Both the position numbers and the translations under genes were made by a program. From positions 1 to 41,014 of the IMG/VR virus record IMGVR_UViG_3300003691_000021: a DNA stretch of 41,014 bases; one strand, written 5' to 3'. Of the stretch, positions 15,901 through 23,668 are shown one piece after another. This DNA comes from a virus. The notes beneath the pieces are model-generated. The model was not told the DNA's origin. It saw only the letters and a program-made list of their open reading frames with translations, and did not search any database. The first letter of the stretch is position 1; each line of letters opens with the position of its first letter.

Positions 15901-16299
15901 CGTGAAAGCTACCCCTTGAGCGGGGAGAGTGGCATAAGTCCCGGGGCTTGATATGCTGAATAAATTAATCGCCCCTAACCCTTCGGTATTAAGGACCAGT
16001 ATAGTGAACGCGGTTTCCCCGCTTACCTGCCCGGGTATTGTCAAAACATCATTAATGCTGTACCCAACCCCCCTGCTCACAAAATTCATGTTTCTTAATG
16101 CGTAGGTTCCCTCAAAGGGAGGGATGCGAGTCAACGTCTGGAGACCGGCAGCCCGGGTAGCGCCTCCCTGTGCTAGCGGAAGAGCATTCCTCATTTTGCC
16201 AACACCATTGACATAGACTTCCAGCTCAGGCCTGTGGGTTAAGGTCTCATCAATCTCACCACTATTAAAACTGTTTTTGGAAACTCTAAAAAGGCCCAC
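12907..16299 (-). CDS. Tail nozzle protein (gp12-like) with inserted beta-propeller
   Basis: An 1130-aa protein. The N-terminus has the nozzle signature SFNSGEIDETLTHRPELEVY followed by MRNALPLAQGGATRAAG. Residues about 70-245 hold tandem beta modules of the type GVGYSINDVLTI ... GGTGSGATINF and GYAVGDSFTL ... GAGSGLDVNY. The central region is typical of the nozzle platform. Residues about 680-940 form a run of NHL/YVTN-like blades (NPQGVALSSNGETMLITD, NPKDVVLSPDGHKMFIVD, SPQDVKWSHDLKRFFVAG, NPFGMSFNSNGKTLMWVG), that is, a beta-propeller insertion. The C-terminal part returns to nozzle-like beta structure. T7 gp12 is about 800 aa, so roughly 300 extra residues are explained by the insertions. 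The start is GTG. Confidence 0.8.
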   Translation of the reverse strand: MGLFRVSKNSFNSGEIDETLTHRPELEVYVNGVGKMRNALPLAQGGATRAAGLQTLTRIPPFEGTYALRNMNFVSRGVGYSINDVLTIPGQVSGETAFTILVLNTEGLGAINLFSISSPGTYATLPAQGVAFTGGTGSGATINFQTEARGLRPIGIDSLSIDTPNSSSGYAVGDSFTLDKSNGTSTQPAQGVVTSIATGGVVSGIRILRVGDYWELDPGPSPTTKVTGAGSGLDVNYTIGTQDALREIDFSFSQDQNYLLVFTLGRWYVYRKEDVGFGANQLVDTNHDLIYTNQQISEISWTQELDTILIFHKDVPTQQIIRTYSGGEIWTLSEYEMTNIPTYAFGKTTTGNLTVGYNVSGVPVVGSVRTITAASANFVAAADVGKKIRVRGSTDGTGNNFSCYMEIKTLTSTTAGTAEYITLPLISPNTVASFVVGATEWLIEEDEFSTNNGYPRCGTFYEGRLMLAATAARPSTLYISRAGDTTDFNSGGVTDDYGIVATLGGGVISTILSIHIGRHIQLLCDNAEFYSEASALESLTPGNISFRKTADVGSKPGIQPFTVDGVVYYVQKGGGAVREFHFIDNFKAYDSDPASIFWSHLINNPVDMALKKSLDTTDGNYLWIVNEDGSLIAFTVLKSQLINAAALRTTQGDFKNVAVLDQTTYFHAKRWPGGVVEDPGYFLNLTEFQGSNANPQGVALSSNGETMLITDNRGDRVYEYALNFKDSLKRVVYTGNSFFLGGQTANPKDVVLSPDGHKMFIVDLDDHKVLEYNLDEPNTLKDGNVEDSENVLDFSAELSSGTGFDIDRDTGKQVIIVATGADKIKRWELNTPWTFGDGYTFLDMELDLSEIDTSPQDVKWSHDLKRFFVAGSQHSKIYQFTMPTDGDTSTAIWTHSIDVSHLDTNPFGMSFNSNGKTLMWVGTQTERAYQLDFSNDSQIGEESDWIEIFNDKLKFDAAICEFDIDMPVAGVSDQLQLAHEPVGLIIDGELQGTYTVDGNGDLTFPQTAKYSYQLGLPFPDIEGEEDDVNVLVETLPVSYVLKSGTVMGKKKRVVTIFIKYVNTQGFYVQGRQVPFRFLPNVLDVAIPQETGSKELKGFLGYDRDGRVKFTQKREEPLDMTLIGTDYEVSA

Positions 16300-16910
16300 T
16301 AATAACCCCCGTGTCTGACATCAATCAACGGGAAGTTTTGGATGCTTTGAGCTGGGTGCCCTTGGTCATCAATCCGGGAGGCAACTCGGGCATAGCCGGT
16401 TTTGCCATCCTTCCCCCATGCGTCTATAGTTGTGGCTGTCACTATTTCCTGCTTCTCCACAACCGGGAATGCCAACACCGCCATCATGGCGCGGATAAGA
16501 AGTTCTACGGCATGCACGGGCCATATTTCCACATTGGTAGGATACTGATAATCAATATAGATATTTTCCGTTGAGGAAAGGAGCTTCGTTTCGAATATGT
16601 TGAAATCGGTAAACTGCCCTTGAGTTCCCTGGCTGGACGGAGTGTTCCACACGGCTCGAGGCATACCATTCAACATGTCCGGAGGAAGGTCGTAACTGTA
16701 TTTATACTGTGAGGGAGGGGTTGTAGTGCTTTTAGGCAAAGACTCCGACTTCTTAGTATTGAATCTCCATGCGTGGAAAGTCTCTACAGTCAATTTAACT
16801 TGCGGGAAAAGCTCTTCACAGGTAGGCCCATTCCCCTCATTGAACGAGGCTATAGACTCGTCACCAAGACGAACCAGGGATTGAGAGCATATCGAAACAG
16901 GGGATGACAC
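16299..16910 (-). CDS. Tail tubular / head-tail adaptor protein (gp11-like)
   Basis: A 203-aa protein that would form the ring between portal and nozzle. The N-terminus SICSQSLVRLGDESIASF, then C-E-E-L-F-P and FHAWRFNTKK, matches the gp11/TtpA pattern (ALxRLGAxxIxSF ... YPxxRxxLLxxxxWxFA). The tail reads FPLIDVRHGGY, also typical. It starts at GTG with TATAGGAG upstream and is joined to the nozzle gene by stop-start overlap at 16299, as expected for co-expressed tail parts. Confidence 0.8.
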   Translation of the reverse strand: MSSPVSICSQSLVRLGDESIASFNEGNGPTCEELFPQVKLTVETFHAWRFNTKKSESLPKSTTTPPSQYKYSYDLPPDMLNGMPRAVWNTPSSQGTQGQFTDFNIFETKLLSSTENIYIDYQYPTNVEIWPVHAVELLIRAMMAVLAFPVVEKQEIVTATTIDAWGKDGKTGYARVASRIDDQGHPAQSIQNFPLIDVRHGGY

Positions 16911-16925
16911 AGGGCGGCTCCTATA

Positions 16926-17432
16926 TTAAAGGGTTCTGACTCCAGTCCCGGCGCGGCCTAGTTTTGCCTTAACATCCCCAGGTGTGGCAATATCACCAAA
17001 GCGAGTATATAAATTTCTGCTGCCACTCGCGCTCTCATTTAAAATGCGCGTTCTTTCTTTTCGGTTGGTAGTGTCTAGCTTGCGCTGGGCCTCAATAAGG
17101 TCCGTTGCAAACTGAGAGGCTATCGAACTAGGACGGTTGTTTTCAAGGATACTAGCAGCGCGCTGACCAGGTGTTTCCAGTCCAAAGCCTTGCCTCTGCG
17201 GTCCACTTTTGGAGACACTGGCTAAAAAAGCATCATATTCTCTTTTTAGGTTGGCGTCCCTTTCCGCTGGAGAAAGAGAAGCACCAGGCGGACGATTAGC
17301 GGCTCCAGTAGAGTAAAGAGTTCTACTAGGGGAAGCCAGCGCAGAAGGGGTGAAGGTTTTTTTAGCAAGTTCTTTTGTCTTCTTCTCATTCTGCTGCTTG
17401 GCGATCATAAGGTTGCCAGCGCCAGCACCCAT
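16926..17432 (-). CDS. Hypothetical virion-region protein
   Basis: A 168-aa basic protein, Ser/Ala/Arg-rich, with a disordered N-terminal half and a helical segment around residues 105-130 (ATDLIEAQRKLDTTNRKER). It begins MGAGAGNLMIAKQQNEKK, which resembles the start of some small internal virion proteins, but no family is recognised. It is translationally coupled to the last fibre-family member by TAATG and precedes the adaptor. Confidence 0.6.
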   Translation of the reverse strand: MGAGAGNLMIAKQQNEKKTKELAKKTFTPSALASPSRTLYSTGAANRPPGASLSPAERDANLKREYDAFLASVSKSGPQRQGFGLETPGQRAASILENNRPSSIASQFATDLIEAQRKLDTTNRKERTRILNESASGSRNLYTRFGDIATPGDVKAKLGRAGTGVRTL

Positions 17433-17743
17433 TATGCAGCCTTCTTCTTAGTTTTGCCCTTCGCGTTCTTTCGGATATTCTTGAACGGATCGGCAAACTT
17501 TAAGACTTCTTTGCGCATTACCACGGTAGGCATATTGCGCTCAACCACAATTTCAGCGATACAGTCTTTGCAGATTATCTTGATAAAAGAATTCTGACGC
17601 AAAAGAATCTTGTTCTTGTCAAAATACCCGTCCTCCATAATCTCAGATAGCGGATCCTCAATGTTGGTATAGGCAAATAGCCTCGGAGCGTCAACAGGCC
17701 CCTGTACCGCCATTGAAGTAAAACCCATATCTCTAAATGACAT
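17432..17743 (-). CDS. Capsid-fibre family member H8 (short, divergent)
   Basis: A 103-aa protein. Residues 17-45 keep the family core, DAPRLFAYTNIEDPLSEIME then DGYF, matching the APQ-aromatic-x-Y ... dGYF pattern of the other seven members, although the FxPxGxNSRRG start is degraded to FTSMAVQGPV. After a short beta segment (FIKIICKDCIAEIVVE) it ends in a strongly basic tail, GKTKKKAA. It would be a capsid-surface or cement protein if the family reading is right. It is the most diverged copy. Confidence 0.6.
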   Translation of the reverse strand: MSFRDMGFTSMAVQGPVDAPRLFAYTNIEDPLSEIMEDGYFDKNKILLRQNSFIKIICKDCIAEIVVERNMPTVVMRKEVLKFADPFKNIRKNAKGKTKKKAA

Positions 17744-17756
17744 AAATACCCTTTCT

Positions 17757-18356
17757 TTAGGTTGTGGCTAAAAGCTGTTTTAAGTTGAGAGTAATGTCAC
17801 CAGTTCCGGCAGGGACCTCTTCAATACCAGGCTTGGTGCCAGTAGCAGCCCCAAATGAAACTTTAAGGCCAGTACCAGAACCCGTTATCTTTGTGGTCGT
17901 TAGGTTTAAATATGTTGCTTCATATACATAGCTAGGTGTTGCAAACTCACCAGCGTCATAAATTGATATTCCCGTTGGGACACCACCCGTTTGGGCTGTT
18001 ATCTTGACGATTGTGGTGGTAATAACACCCACAGAATTGGGCCACGATACAGAAGCATAATCATTAGTCGCATAACCAGTTCCAGCGGCACTTCCAATGC
18101 TAGGATTTATAGCCTTGTTTTTCTCAAAACCATCTCGGTTAAAAATCCAATACCCATACGAGTTTGTACCCGCTATGGTGGTGGATGCCTGGAGCCAGTC
18201 CCCAGTCTTAACATCCCCTTTCAACGCATTAAAGTAACCATCTGCCCTCATGTCTGCGGTGGTGTCTTCGGTTTTATACGCAAACACCTGAGGGGCTTTC
18301 CCTTGCCTTGAATTAGCCCCTATAGGGGTAATATTTACGGGTATGAATTCAGCCAT
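17757..18356 (-). CDS. Capsid-fibre family member H7 (N-module plus beta module)
   Basis: A 199-aa protein. Residues 1-65 are the shared N-module (NITPIGANSRQGKAPQVFAY ... ADGYFNALKGDVKTGDWLQ). Residues 90-185 form one beta module with GYATNDYASV, IYDAGEFATPS and GSGTGLKVSF. That pattern also occurs in tandem in the tail nozzle (GYSINDVLTI ... GSGATINF), so a capsid-type and a tail protein share a module. It is likely a head decoration protein. AGGGAAGGA precedes the ATG. Confidence 0.7.
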   Translation of the reverse strand: MAEFIPVNITPIGANSRQGKAPQVFAYKTEDTTADMRADGYFNALKGDVKTGDWLQASTTIAGTNSYGYWIFNRDGFEKNKAINPSIGSAAGTGYATNDYASVSWPNSVGVITTTIVKITAQTGGVPTGISIYDAGEFATPSYVYEATYLNLTTTKITGSGTGLKVSFGAATGTKPGIEEVPAGTGDITLNLKQLLATT

Positions 18357-18370
18357 TTTTTATTCCTTCC

Positions 18371-18679
18371 CTATGAAGCTTTGATTGTTTTACCACTAAT
18401 GGAAACATTGGCAGTGCTTGGTGAGCGCAGCGAATTTGCTATTTGGAGTATAGAAAATGAAGCCGCTGAATCCCAAACCTTTACGATATCCCAACTATTC
18501 ACCACATTCCGCATGGTATTAAAATAGCCATTATTTGAGGTTATAATAGTCGAAAAGGTATCACTGGTGCTGCCCAAGTTCCAGTGGGCGGGTGCATTCT
18601 TCCCATCCTCCAGTTTTGTTTCTGAGCCGCCCCGGGCATTCCCACCGACAGGCTGGAAATATCTTTGATTGAAAGCCAT
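18371..18679 (-). CDS. Capsid-fibre family member H6 (short)
   Basis: A 102-aa protein consisting of the shared N-module only: MAFNQRYFQPVGGNARGG, then W and NNGYFNTMRNVVNSWDIVKV, followed by a beta segment ending VSISGKTIKAS. The insertion SETKLEDGKNAPAHWNLG replaces the usual APQ segment, as in H1. Lying a short way behind the capsid gene, it is a good candidate for an abundant head decoration protein. AGGAGAAG precedes the ATG. Confidence 0.7.
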   Translation of the reverse strand: MAFNQRYFQPVGGNARGGSETKLEDGKNAPAHWNLGSTSDTFSTIITSNNGYFNTMRNVVNSWDIVKVWDSAASFSILQIANSLRSPSTANVSISGKTIKAS

Positions 18680-18689
18680 AATTCTTCTC

Positions 18690-19004
18690 CTAGACGGTTA
18701 AAGCCATTTTTTTAGTCGTAACTGAGACATTCGTAACCAATGGAGTCCTGTGAACTACATTGAACGTGATAATCGCATATTCCCTTTGGGCTGATACGCT
18801 GTTATTAGCGTGAGCAGAGACATGAACACAGTCCCCTATGAAGACATCATCTCTCAGGTAATTAAAATAACCAGAAGTCATAACCTGGGCAAGAGTGTCA
18901 TTGGTTATATACGAATACTCAGCGAACCCTTTTTTGACAGTCGTATAATCGGAAGAATGGTGCCCCCCAATCGGACTGAACGAATCTGGTGTAAATGCAG
19001 CCAT
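18690..19004 (-). CDS. Capsid-fibre family member H5 (short, next to capsid gene)
   Basis: A 104-aa protein: FTPDSFSPIGGHHSSDYTT, then FAEYSYITNDTLAQVMTSGY and F-N-Y-L, followed by beta strands ending VSVTTKKMALTV, the same type of ending as H6. It starts 12 bp after the capsid gene with AAGGGG upstream. It should therefore be made in amounts near those of the capsid protein, as expected of a decoration protein. Confidence 0.7.
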   Translation of the reverse strand: MAAFTPDSFSPIGGHHSSDYTTVKKGFAEYSYITNDTLAQVMTSGYFNYLRDDVFIGDCVHVSAHANNSVSAQREYAIITFNVVHRTPLVTNVSVTTKKMALTV

Positions 19005-19016
19005 GCTTTCCCCTTT

Positions 19017-19862
19017 CTAGGATTCGTTTACAAGGACAGAGACTACGCCCTCAGGATCAATAACCGTGGATCCAGCAGAGAACAGTCCATTAGATAACCA
19101 GGAAGTCTTTTCAGCGATCCAGTCTACGGTAGCGCGGAAATCAATACCTACAGCCAGAGCCGTAGAGCCGCGAGACCCACCATGGAAACCAAAACAAGAC
19201 CGGACATTACCACTGGATTTAATCAAACCACCCTCAGCCCGGGTCTCAATCATGTGGAAAGTGAAGCCATAATACTCATTGAAAGTGCCATTCTGCAGGA
19301 CTCGCATTGCATTGTAATCAGCACTGGTGGCTTTTGGATCAGCCATCATCTGCTTTTTAGCCTTGGGAGACCAGACCAGGTGACGCTCAGACTCGGGAAC
19401 TCCCTTGTCATCAAAGTATTCACCAACATCTGTTAACTTTGCCAGCGTCATCACAGATGACGGGGACGTTCCAGCAATGCCACCCGCTGTTACAGCGGCG
19501 GTGAGAGCATCCAGAATCAACTGGTCCTGGCGTCGACCGATAGCCATGGCAATCGTAGTTGCCAGTTCAGCGCGCTCAGAGTAGTTGACCTTCTGCTGGT
19601 CAAAAATATCAGTGTATTCCGGAGCGTTCCAGTCTTCCAACGTTGCAATAACGTGGCTTTGCTGGACGTTCATGGGAATAACGTCAGTTTGGGGCAATCG
19701 GGGAGTCGCTAGACCCTTGCCGAATAAAGGAAATTGAACCGTAGCACCTACAACACCGGTCTTTACCCGGACAGCACCACGCAAAATAGAAGATTTTTGA
19801 TAAGCTTGCTTAACGATCGCGTCAAATTCAGCTACCTTATTGACGGTTAGGGACCTAGCCAT
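19017..19862 (-). CDS. Major capsid protein
   Basis: A 281-aa protein forming the icosahedral head. It fits an HK97-fold capsid of compact size: a helical N-terminus (VNKVAEFDAIVKQAYQKSS), an E-loop-like region rich in Gly and Pro, a spine-helix segment (ERAELATTIAMAIGRRQDQL), and P-domain features such as VWSPKAKKQMMADPKA and VLQNGTFNEYYGFTFHM. It ends in a beta part, GIDFRATVDWIAEKTSW. No frame-shifted extension is seen. GAGGT lies nine bases before the ATG. A strong promoter and long leader lie immediately upstream, unlike other late genes. Confidence 0.85.
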   Translation of the reverse strand: MARSLTVNKVAEFDAIVKQAYQKSSILRGAVRVKTGVVGATVQFPLFGKGLATPRLPQTDVIPMNVQQSHVIATLEDWNAPEYTDIFDQQKVNYSERAELATTIAMAIGRRQDQLILDALTAAVTAGGIAGTSPSSVMTLAKLTDVGEYFDDKGVPESERHLVWSPKAKKQMMADPKATSADYNAMRVLQNGTFNEYYGFTFHMIETRAEGGLIKSSGNVRSCFGFHGGSRGSTALAVGIDFRATVDWIAEKTSWLSNGLFSAGSTVIDPEGVVSVLVNES

Positions 19863-20028
19863 TTGGCATACCTCAGACGAAGATTAGAGAATTAGATTCT
19901 TAAACTAAGTCGATTGCCAATTGGTATAAGGCGGGTCCGGTAAGGGATTGCCACCGACCTTTCGGGTCGATACAACGTGCTTCTAAAACGGATTAGTTGC
20001 GAGTGTATAGAAACACCCGGCTAATCTA
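19863..20028 (-). other. Structured 5' leader of capsid mRNA
   Basis: About 165 nt between the predicted start and the capsid ATG. Inverted repeats include GATTAG/CTAATC enclosing GTGT/ACAC (about 20025-19990), CGACC-CGAAA-GGTCG (about 19973-19959), AGAAT-CTA-ATTCT and palindromic CCAATTGG. None is followed by a U-run on this strand. A long structured leader on an abundant capsid mRNA could stabilise it; no known riboswitch was recognised. Confidence 0.5.
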
Positions 20029-20034
20029 TGTGAA

Positions 20035-20063
20035 AGTATACATAGATACAGATGTACTGTCAA
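20035..20063 (-). promoter_or_regulatory. Strong sigma-70 promoter for the capsid gene
   Basis: On the minus strand, TTGACA (20063-20058), exactly 17 nt, then TATACT (20040-20035): a perfect -35 and a one-mismatch -10. An 8-bp inverted repeat, ATCTATGT/ACATAGAT, overlaps the -10 and could bind a regulator. It lies immediately past the stop of the upstream fibre gene, so capsid expression is uncoupled from the four fibre genes. Confidence 0.8.
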
Positions 20064-20067
20064 GCTA

Positions 20068-21852
20068 TTACGTCCTTACATTAAACTGGACAGCTTCCAA
20101 CAGAAAGGCGTTTGCTGAACCAGTTTTCACCTCGACACGCACCATGTCCTCCGGCTCTAAATAAATCAGAGAATCTCTCCGGTAGGGAGTGGGGAAGTTA
20201 GCATTTATTACCAAGTTCCAAGATTCCTCAACTCTGATATGGTTCCCATACTCGTCCACTATTGCCAGCCTAAAATCATAACTTATATCAGATTCCCCTT
20301 GCCAGGTCATATTCAAGGTATAGGCAAACGTAGAAGAAGTATCACCTACATAAATGTAGTCAATCTCGTTCATGCCTATTATAGGTTCCATCCCCTGAGG
20401 CAGACCTCCACGAGCAGGTAGAACTCCAGTCGAATCAGAATCATAAATGATCCCTTGATACTCCCCGCTCTCGTTATTAGCAGGAAGGAGATATGGGCTA
20501 TGTGTATTTGCTTTTGCCCTAGGACTTGGCACCCCGGAGTTGTTGTACCCAGAAATTTTAGCATACGGATCTGTAGTAAACCCCTCCGGAGTAATGACTC
20601 CATAATATATATCATGGTTATATGAATATTGTTGATCCACAATAACTTTAGTGGTACTTATCACTTTTAGTATTGCCACATCAGCAATACCACCAGTTGA
20701 GAAGTCTACTCCAAAACCCCAAGGATTGACCTTGTCACCTACGGTTAACCCATGTGCCTCATAGGTTTCTACAACCAACTTCCCATAATAGTATCCTTCT
20801 TCTTTACCCCCTGTAGAAACAGTTTTTATAAGTAGGGGTTCATAGAGAAATGGGGTGGAAATAAAAAACCCGCTCCTGATGGTTTGGCAGTTCTCAAAAG
20901 AAACAGAAGGGACATCGATCCCATCGGTTTGGGGGATGATAAGCCCATTCGCAGAAACAGGCGCTATTTTAAAGGTGCAGTTCTTAAAAAAAGCGCTCCC
21001 ACGCGGCTCCATATCCAAATAAAGACACGGATACTGGTTAGACTGGGAAGCCCATGAACAGTTATTGACTCTCACGCTAGAGCAAGACGATATATAAACA
21101 GCAGAAGATATATTTGCAGTGGGAGGATTTCCAGAGGCATCAGTGTTGAAATCTTCGATTACAAGCTGATCTATTTCTGACACACTTAAGGTCCCATTAA
21201 ATCCCTTAATATTGCAATTCCTGAGTGTCAGTCTTTCTGTGCGGTGGTATATGTCAGATCCAATTTTAACAGCAGTTCCAGATGCCCCAGAATTGTTAAA
21301 ATTAAACCCATCCAGAACAAATGAGAGGGGATTACTTTCAAACGCACCGTCTTCCACAGAAATAAAAGAATCCGCTGACCCGGTGTAATTCCAGTTTAGG
21401 CCACCTTTCGACCCTATATAAGTTAATGACCCTCCTAAATTATAATTCTTGGGAAGCAATATATTCGCGTCACTTGTGACATCACTACCTATTGCCACCA
21501 GGTAATTGACACCATTTTCAAGGATTATAGTATTTGAGTCATAGTAATTGAAGCTATCCAAATGACTTATGATAATAAAAGAAGACGGAAGTGAGCTTAT
21601 TCTTCTCTCGGCAATGACAACCTGTTTGCGGATTGAGTCGGAAGAAACAACCCTGAGGATATAAGTCCCCCCTTTCACTACAGCCCTAATAAAATCATTA
21701 GCACTTATCAGGGGAGCCTCTGGGCCAAAATAAGACGGGTCTGTAACCTTGTCGATGTTGTCAGACTTATTGTGGTAATTGAACTCCTGCGGAGCGGTTC
21801 CCCTTCTCGAGTTTGCGCCCGCGCATGTAAATTGCGCAGCTATAAAAGCCAT
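20068..21852 (-). CDS. Capsid-fibre family member H4 (long, beta-helix)
   Basis: A 594-aa protein. Residues 1-80 are the shared N-module (FTCAGANSRRGTAPQEFNYH ... SYFGPEAPLISANDFI). Residues about 95-330 read as a right-handed beta-helix: IILENGVNYLVAIGSDVTS, GGSLTYIG, then repeated short strands with Asn/Cys turns (LRNCNIKGF, VNNCSW, FKNCTF, FENCQT). Residues about 365-430 form a YEAHGLTVGDKVNPWGF module, then GVPSPRAKAN, and a C-terminal jelly-roll-like domain with LEPEDMVRVEVKTGSA. It is inferred to be a trimeric fibre anchored on the head. No enzymatic motif was recognised. Confidence 0.75.
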   Translation of the reverse strand: MAFIAAQFTCAGANSRRGTAPQEFNYHNKSDNIDKVTDPSYFGPEAPLISANDFIRAVVKGGTYILRVVSSDSIRKQVVIAERRISSLPSSFIIISHLDSFNYYDSNTIILENGVNYLVAIGSDVTSDANILLPKNYNLGGSLTYIGSKGGLNWNYTGSADSFISVEDGAFESNPLSFVLDGFNFNNSGASGTAVKIGSDIYHRTERLTLRNCNIKGFNGTLSVSEIDQLVIEDFNTDASGNPPTANISSAVYISSCSSVRVNNCSWASQSNQYPCLYLDMEPRGSAFFKNCTFKIAPVSANGLIIPQTDGIDVPSVSFENCQTIRSGFFISTPFLYEPLLIKTVSTGGKEEGYYYGKLVVETYEAHGLTVGDKVNPWGFGVDFSTGGIADVAILKVISTTKVIVDQQYSYNHDIYYGVITPEGFTTDPYAKISGYNNSGVPSPRAKANTHSPYLLPANNESGEYQGIIYDSDSTGVLPARGGLPQGMEPIIGMNEIDYIYVGDTSSTFAYTLNMTWQGESDISYDFRLAIVDEYGNHIRVEESWNLVINANFPTPYRRDSLIYLEPEDMVRVEVKTGSANAFLLEAVQFNVRT

Positions 21853-21854
21853 TC

Positions 21855-23645
21855 CTACACCTCACATATAAAGTAAAGGTTTTCTATCTTAATGTTTCCA
21901 CCGGAGACCTCGGCTGCTATTTCAGGATAAATATGCTCCCCACCATCTACCTGAATTATGGTGTCAAAACTATAAAATAATACCACATCGTTTTCGTCAC
22001 TGTCAGCCCGTGAAATTTCCCATTCCTCGCTTACCGTTCCAGAATCGGTTGCCATTCTTATCTTATAAGTCTTCGCTGAAGTATCGGGAAGGATACCTAA
22101 CCCTATGCTACATCTGACCTGGGCCCGACTACGCCCTAAATACTGCAATTTCAAATGGTTGTAGTTGGTAGCCTTAAAATCCTTCATAAACCCGGATTCT
22201 GGGACTAGAATTTTACCAGGAGTATTCAATATTATGGCGAAACTTGTTCCAGTAAATCCCTGCCCAAAACTTCCATCTGTTATGGTCACGCATCCTTTTT
22301 GTCTGGGGCTGTCTATACCTATGCAGTTGTAGGCATTCATAACATTATAGCCGATAGGGTCCAGAGACCGGTTGGCATTCGTTCCGTTTTGCGCGAATGT
22401 AACCCCGCCACCGTAATTGTCATTTGTATACTGGGCATCACATATAAAAGTTGTCGTGCTTTCGATGGTTAGAGCTGTCACGGTCACGTCATCATAGTCT
22501 GCCGTTCCCCAAATTGATAGTTCGTCATTGGCTACTATGGTGATAGCTCTTCGAAGAGTTATCCTTGTGCTTGAACCAATTTGGGTTATTGATTTTATAG
22601 GGATACTCCGGGTGTTATATGAGTTTTTGCCGACATTCCCATCCTCATCCAGCAGACGACACCCCGTAAAAACATAATCTCTATTCAGGGAGTTTGAATA
22701 AGGGTCAATAGGAACGTATTGGATAGCCCCATAACCCGTAGTCGGGTATACAAGCTCACAGTCTGTAAAATAAATCTTTTCAATCTCATCTGGATTGATA
22801 TGTAAAATTGACAACTCATCATTTAGGTTTGGATACCTAAAATTGCAATTGGCAAATGTCCCGTCATTTATGTTATCAACCCGAAATGCAGGATAGGAGG
22901 GAACAATTGGGTCCTCTGTAAGAGTGTAGAAAGACATGTTTGTTGCAATAACCTTATCAACATTGAAGACATCTCCGAATCTACCAAAATCTTGGAAATC
23001 ACAGTTAATTACATACAGACTCCCCAGAGAGACAGGGGTGAAGTCAAGCGCAACGCTGCCGGGATTAGCTACGGTATCTCCCTTAACTGAAAAATTCTCA
23101 AGAGTAAAGGAACCAGTCGCCCCAACAGAAGCGGACATGCTTAAAAACTGGTCTGCCGTGGTTTCCCATTGTAAAACTCCCTGGCCGCCCATGTACCTTA
23201 AAGAGCCACCTCCGGAATAATCGGACTCACAAACAAATTTTTTATCTGTTGAAACGGAGGCGTCTATAAATACTCTATAGTTCACTCCATTCTTAAGAAG
23301 ATAATCTCCATTCCCATCCTCTTCAAAGTCGTCTAAGGAATAAATATTCTCAAAAGACGCGTCTCCCAGGGTTTTGCTGGATGTTATGATGTCAGGAGAA
23401 ATCACAACGGTCCCAAAGGGGGCTGGTCCCGAGGACAGGACTGTAAATACGGCTATTTCTGCAAAGCTATCAACAATAGTTATTGTGTCATTAGCTACCA
23501 GCTGGTAGACCACTTCTTTAAAATAATCATCCTCTAGCATCTGGTGAATGCCATCATCGGAGGTTTGATATGTGTATGCCTGCGGAGCGTCCCCTCTTCT
23601 TGAGTTCGCTCCAGCCGTACTAAAATGCTCTATTTTAAAAGCCAC
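21855..23645 (-). CDS. Capsid-fibre family member H3 (long, beta-helix)
   Basis: A 596-aa protein with start GTG (GGAGAAATATA upstream). The N-module is FSTAGANSRRGDAPQAYTYQ ... DDYFKEVVYQLVANDTI. The beta-helix begins with YLLKNGVNYRVFIDASVSTD and GGSLRYMGGQG and continues with FANCNFR, FTDCEL and FTGCRL turns. Then come NDELSIWGTADYDDVTV, NCIGIDSPRQKG and a C-terminal jelly-roll-like domain with VDGGEHIYPEIAAEVSGG. The layout follows H2 closely through the whole length, so the two arose by whole-gene duplication. Likely role: head fibre. Confidence 0.75.
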   Translation of the reverse strand: MAFKIEHFSTAGANSRRGDAPQAYTYQTSDDGIHQMLEDDYFKEVVYQLVANDTITIVDSFAEIAVFTVLSSGPAPFGTVVISPDIITSSKTLGDASFENIYSLDDFEEDGNGDYLLKNGVNYRVFIDASVSTDKKFVCESDYSGGGSLRYMGGQGVLQWETTADQFLSMSASVGATGSFTLENFSVKGDTVANPGSVALDFTPVSLGSLYVINCDFQDFGRFGDVFNVDKVIATNMSFYTLTEDPIVPSYPAFRVDNINDGTFANCNFRYPNLNDELSILHINPDEIEKIYFTDCELVYPTTGYGAIQYVPIDPYSNSLNRDYVFTGCRLLDEDGNVGKNSYNTRSIPIKSITQIGSSTRITLRRAITIVANDELSIWGTADYDDVTVTALTIESTTTFICDAQYTNDNYGGGVTFAQNGTNANRSLDPIGYNVMNAYNCIGIDSPRQKGCVTITDGSFGQGFTGTSFAIILNTPGKILVPESGFMKDFKATNYNHLKLQYLGRSRAQVRCSIGLGILPDTSAKTYKIRMATDSGTVSEEWEISRADSDENDVVLFYSFDTIIQVDGGEHIYPEIAAEVSGGNIKIENLYFICEV

Positions 23646-23668
23646 TATATTTCTCCAGTATCTTATTA

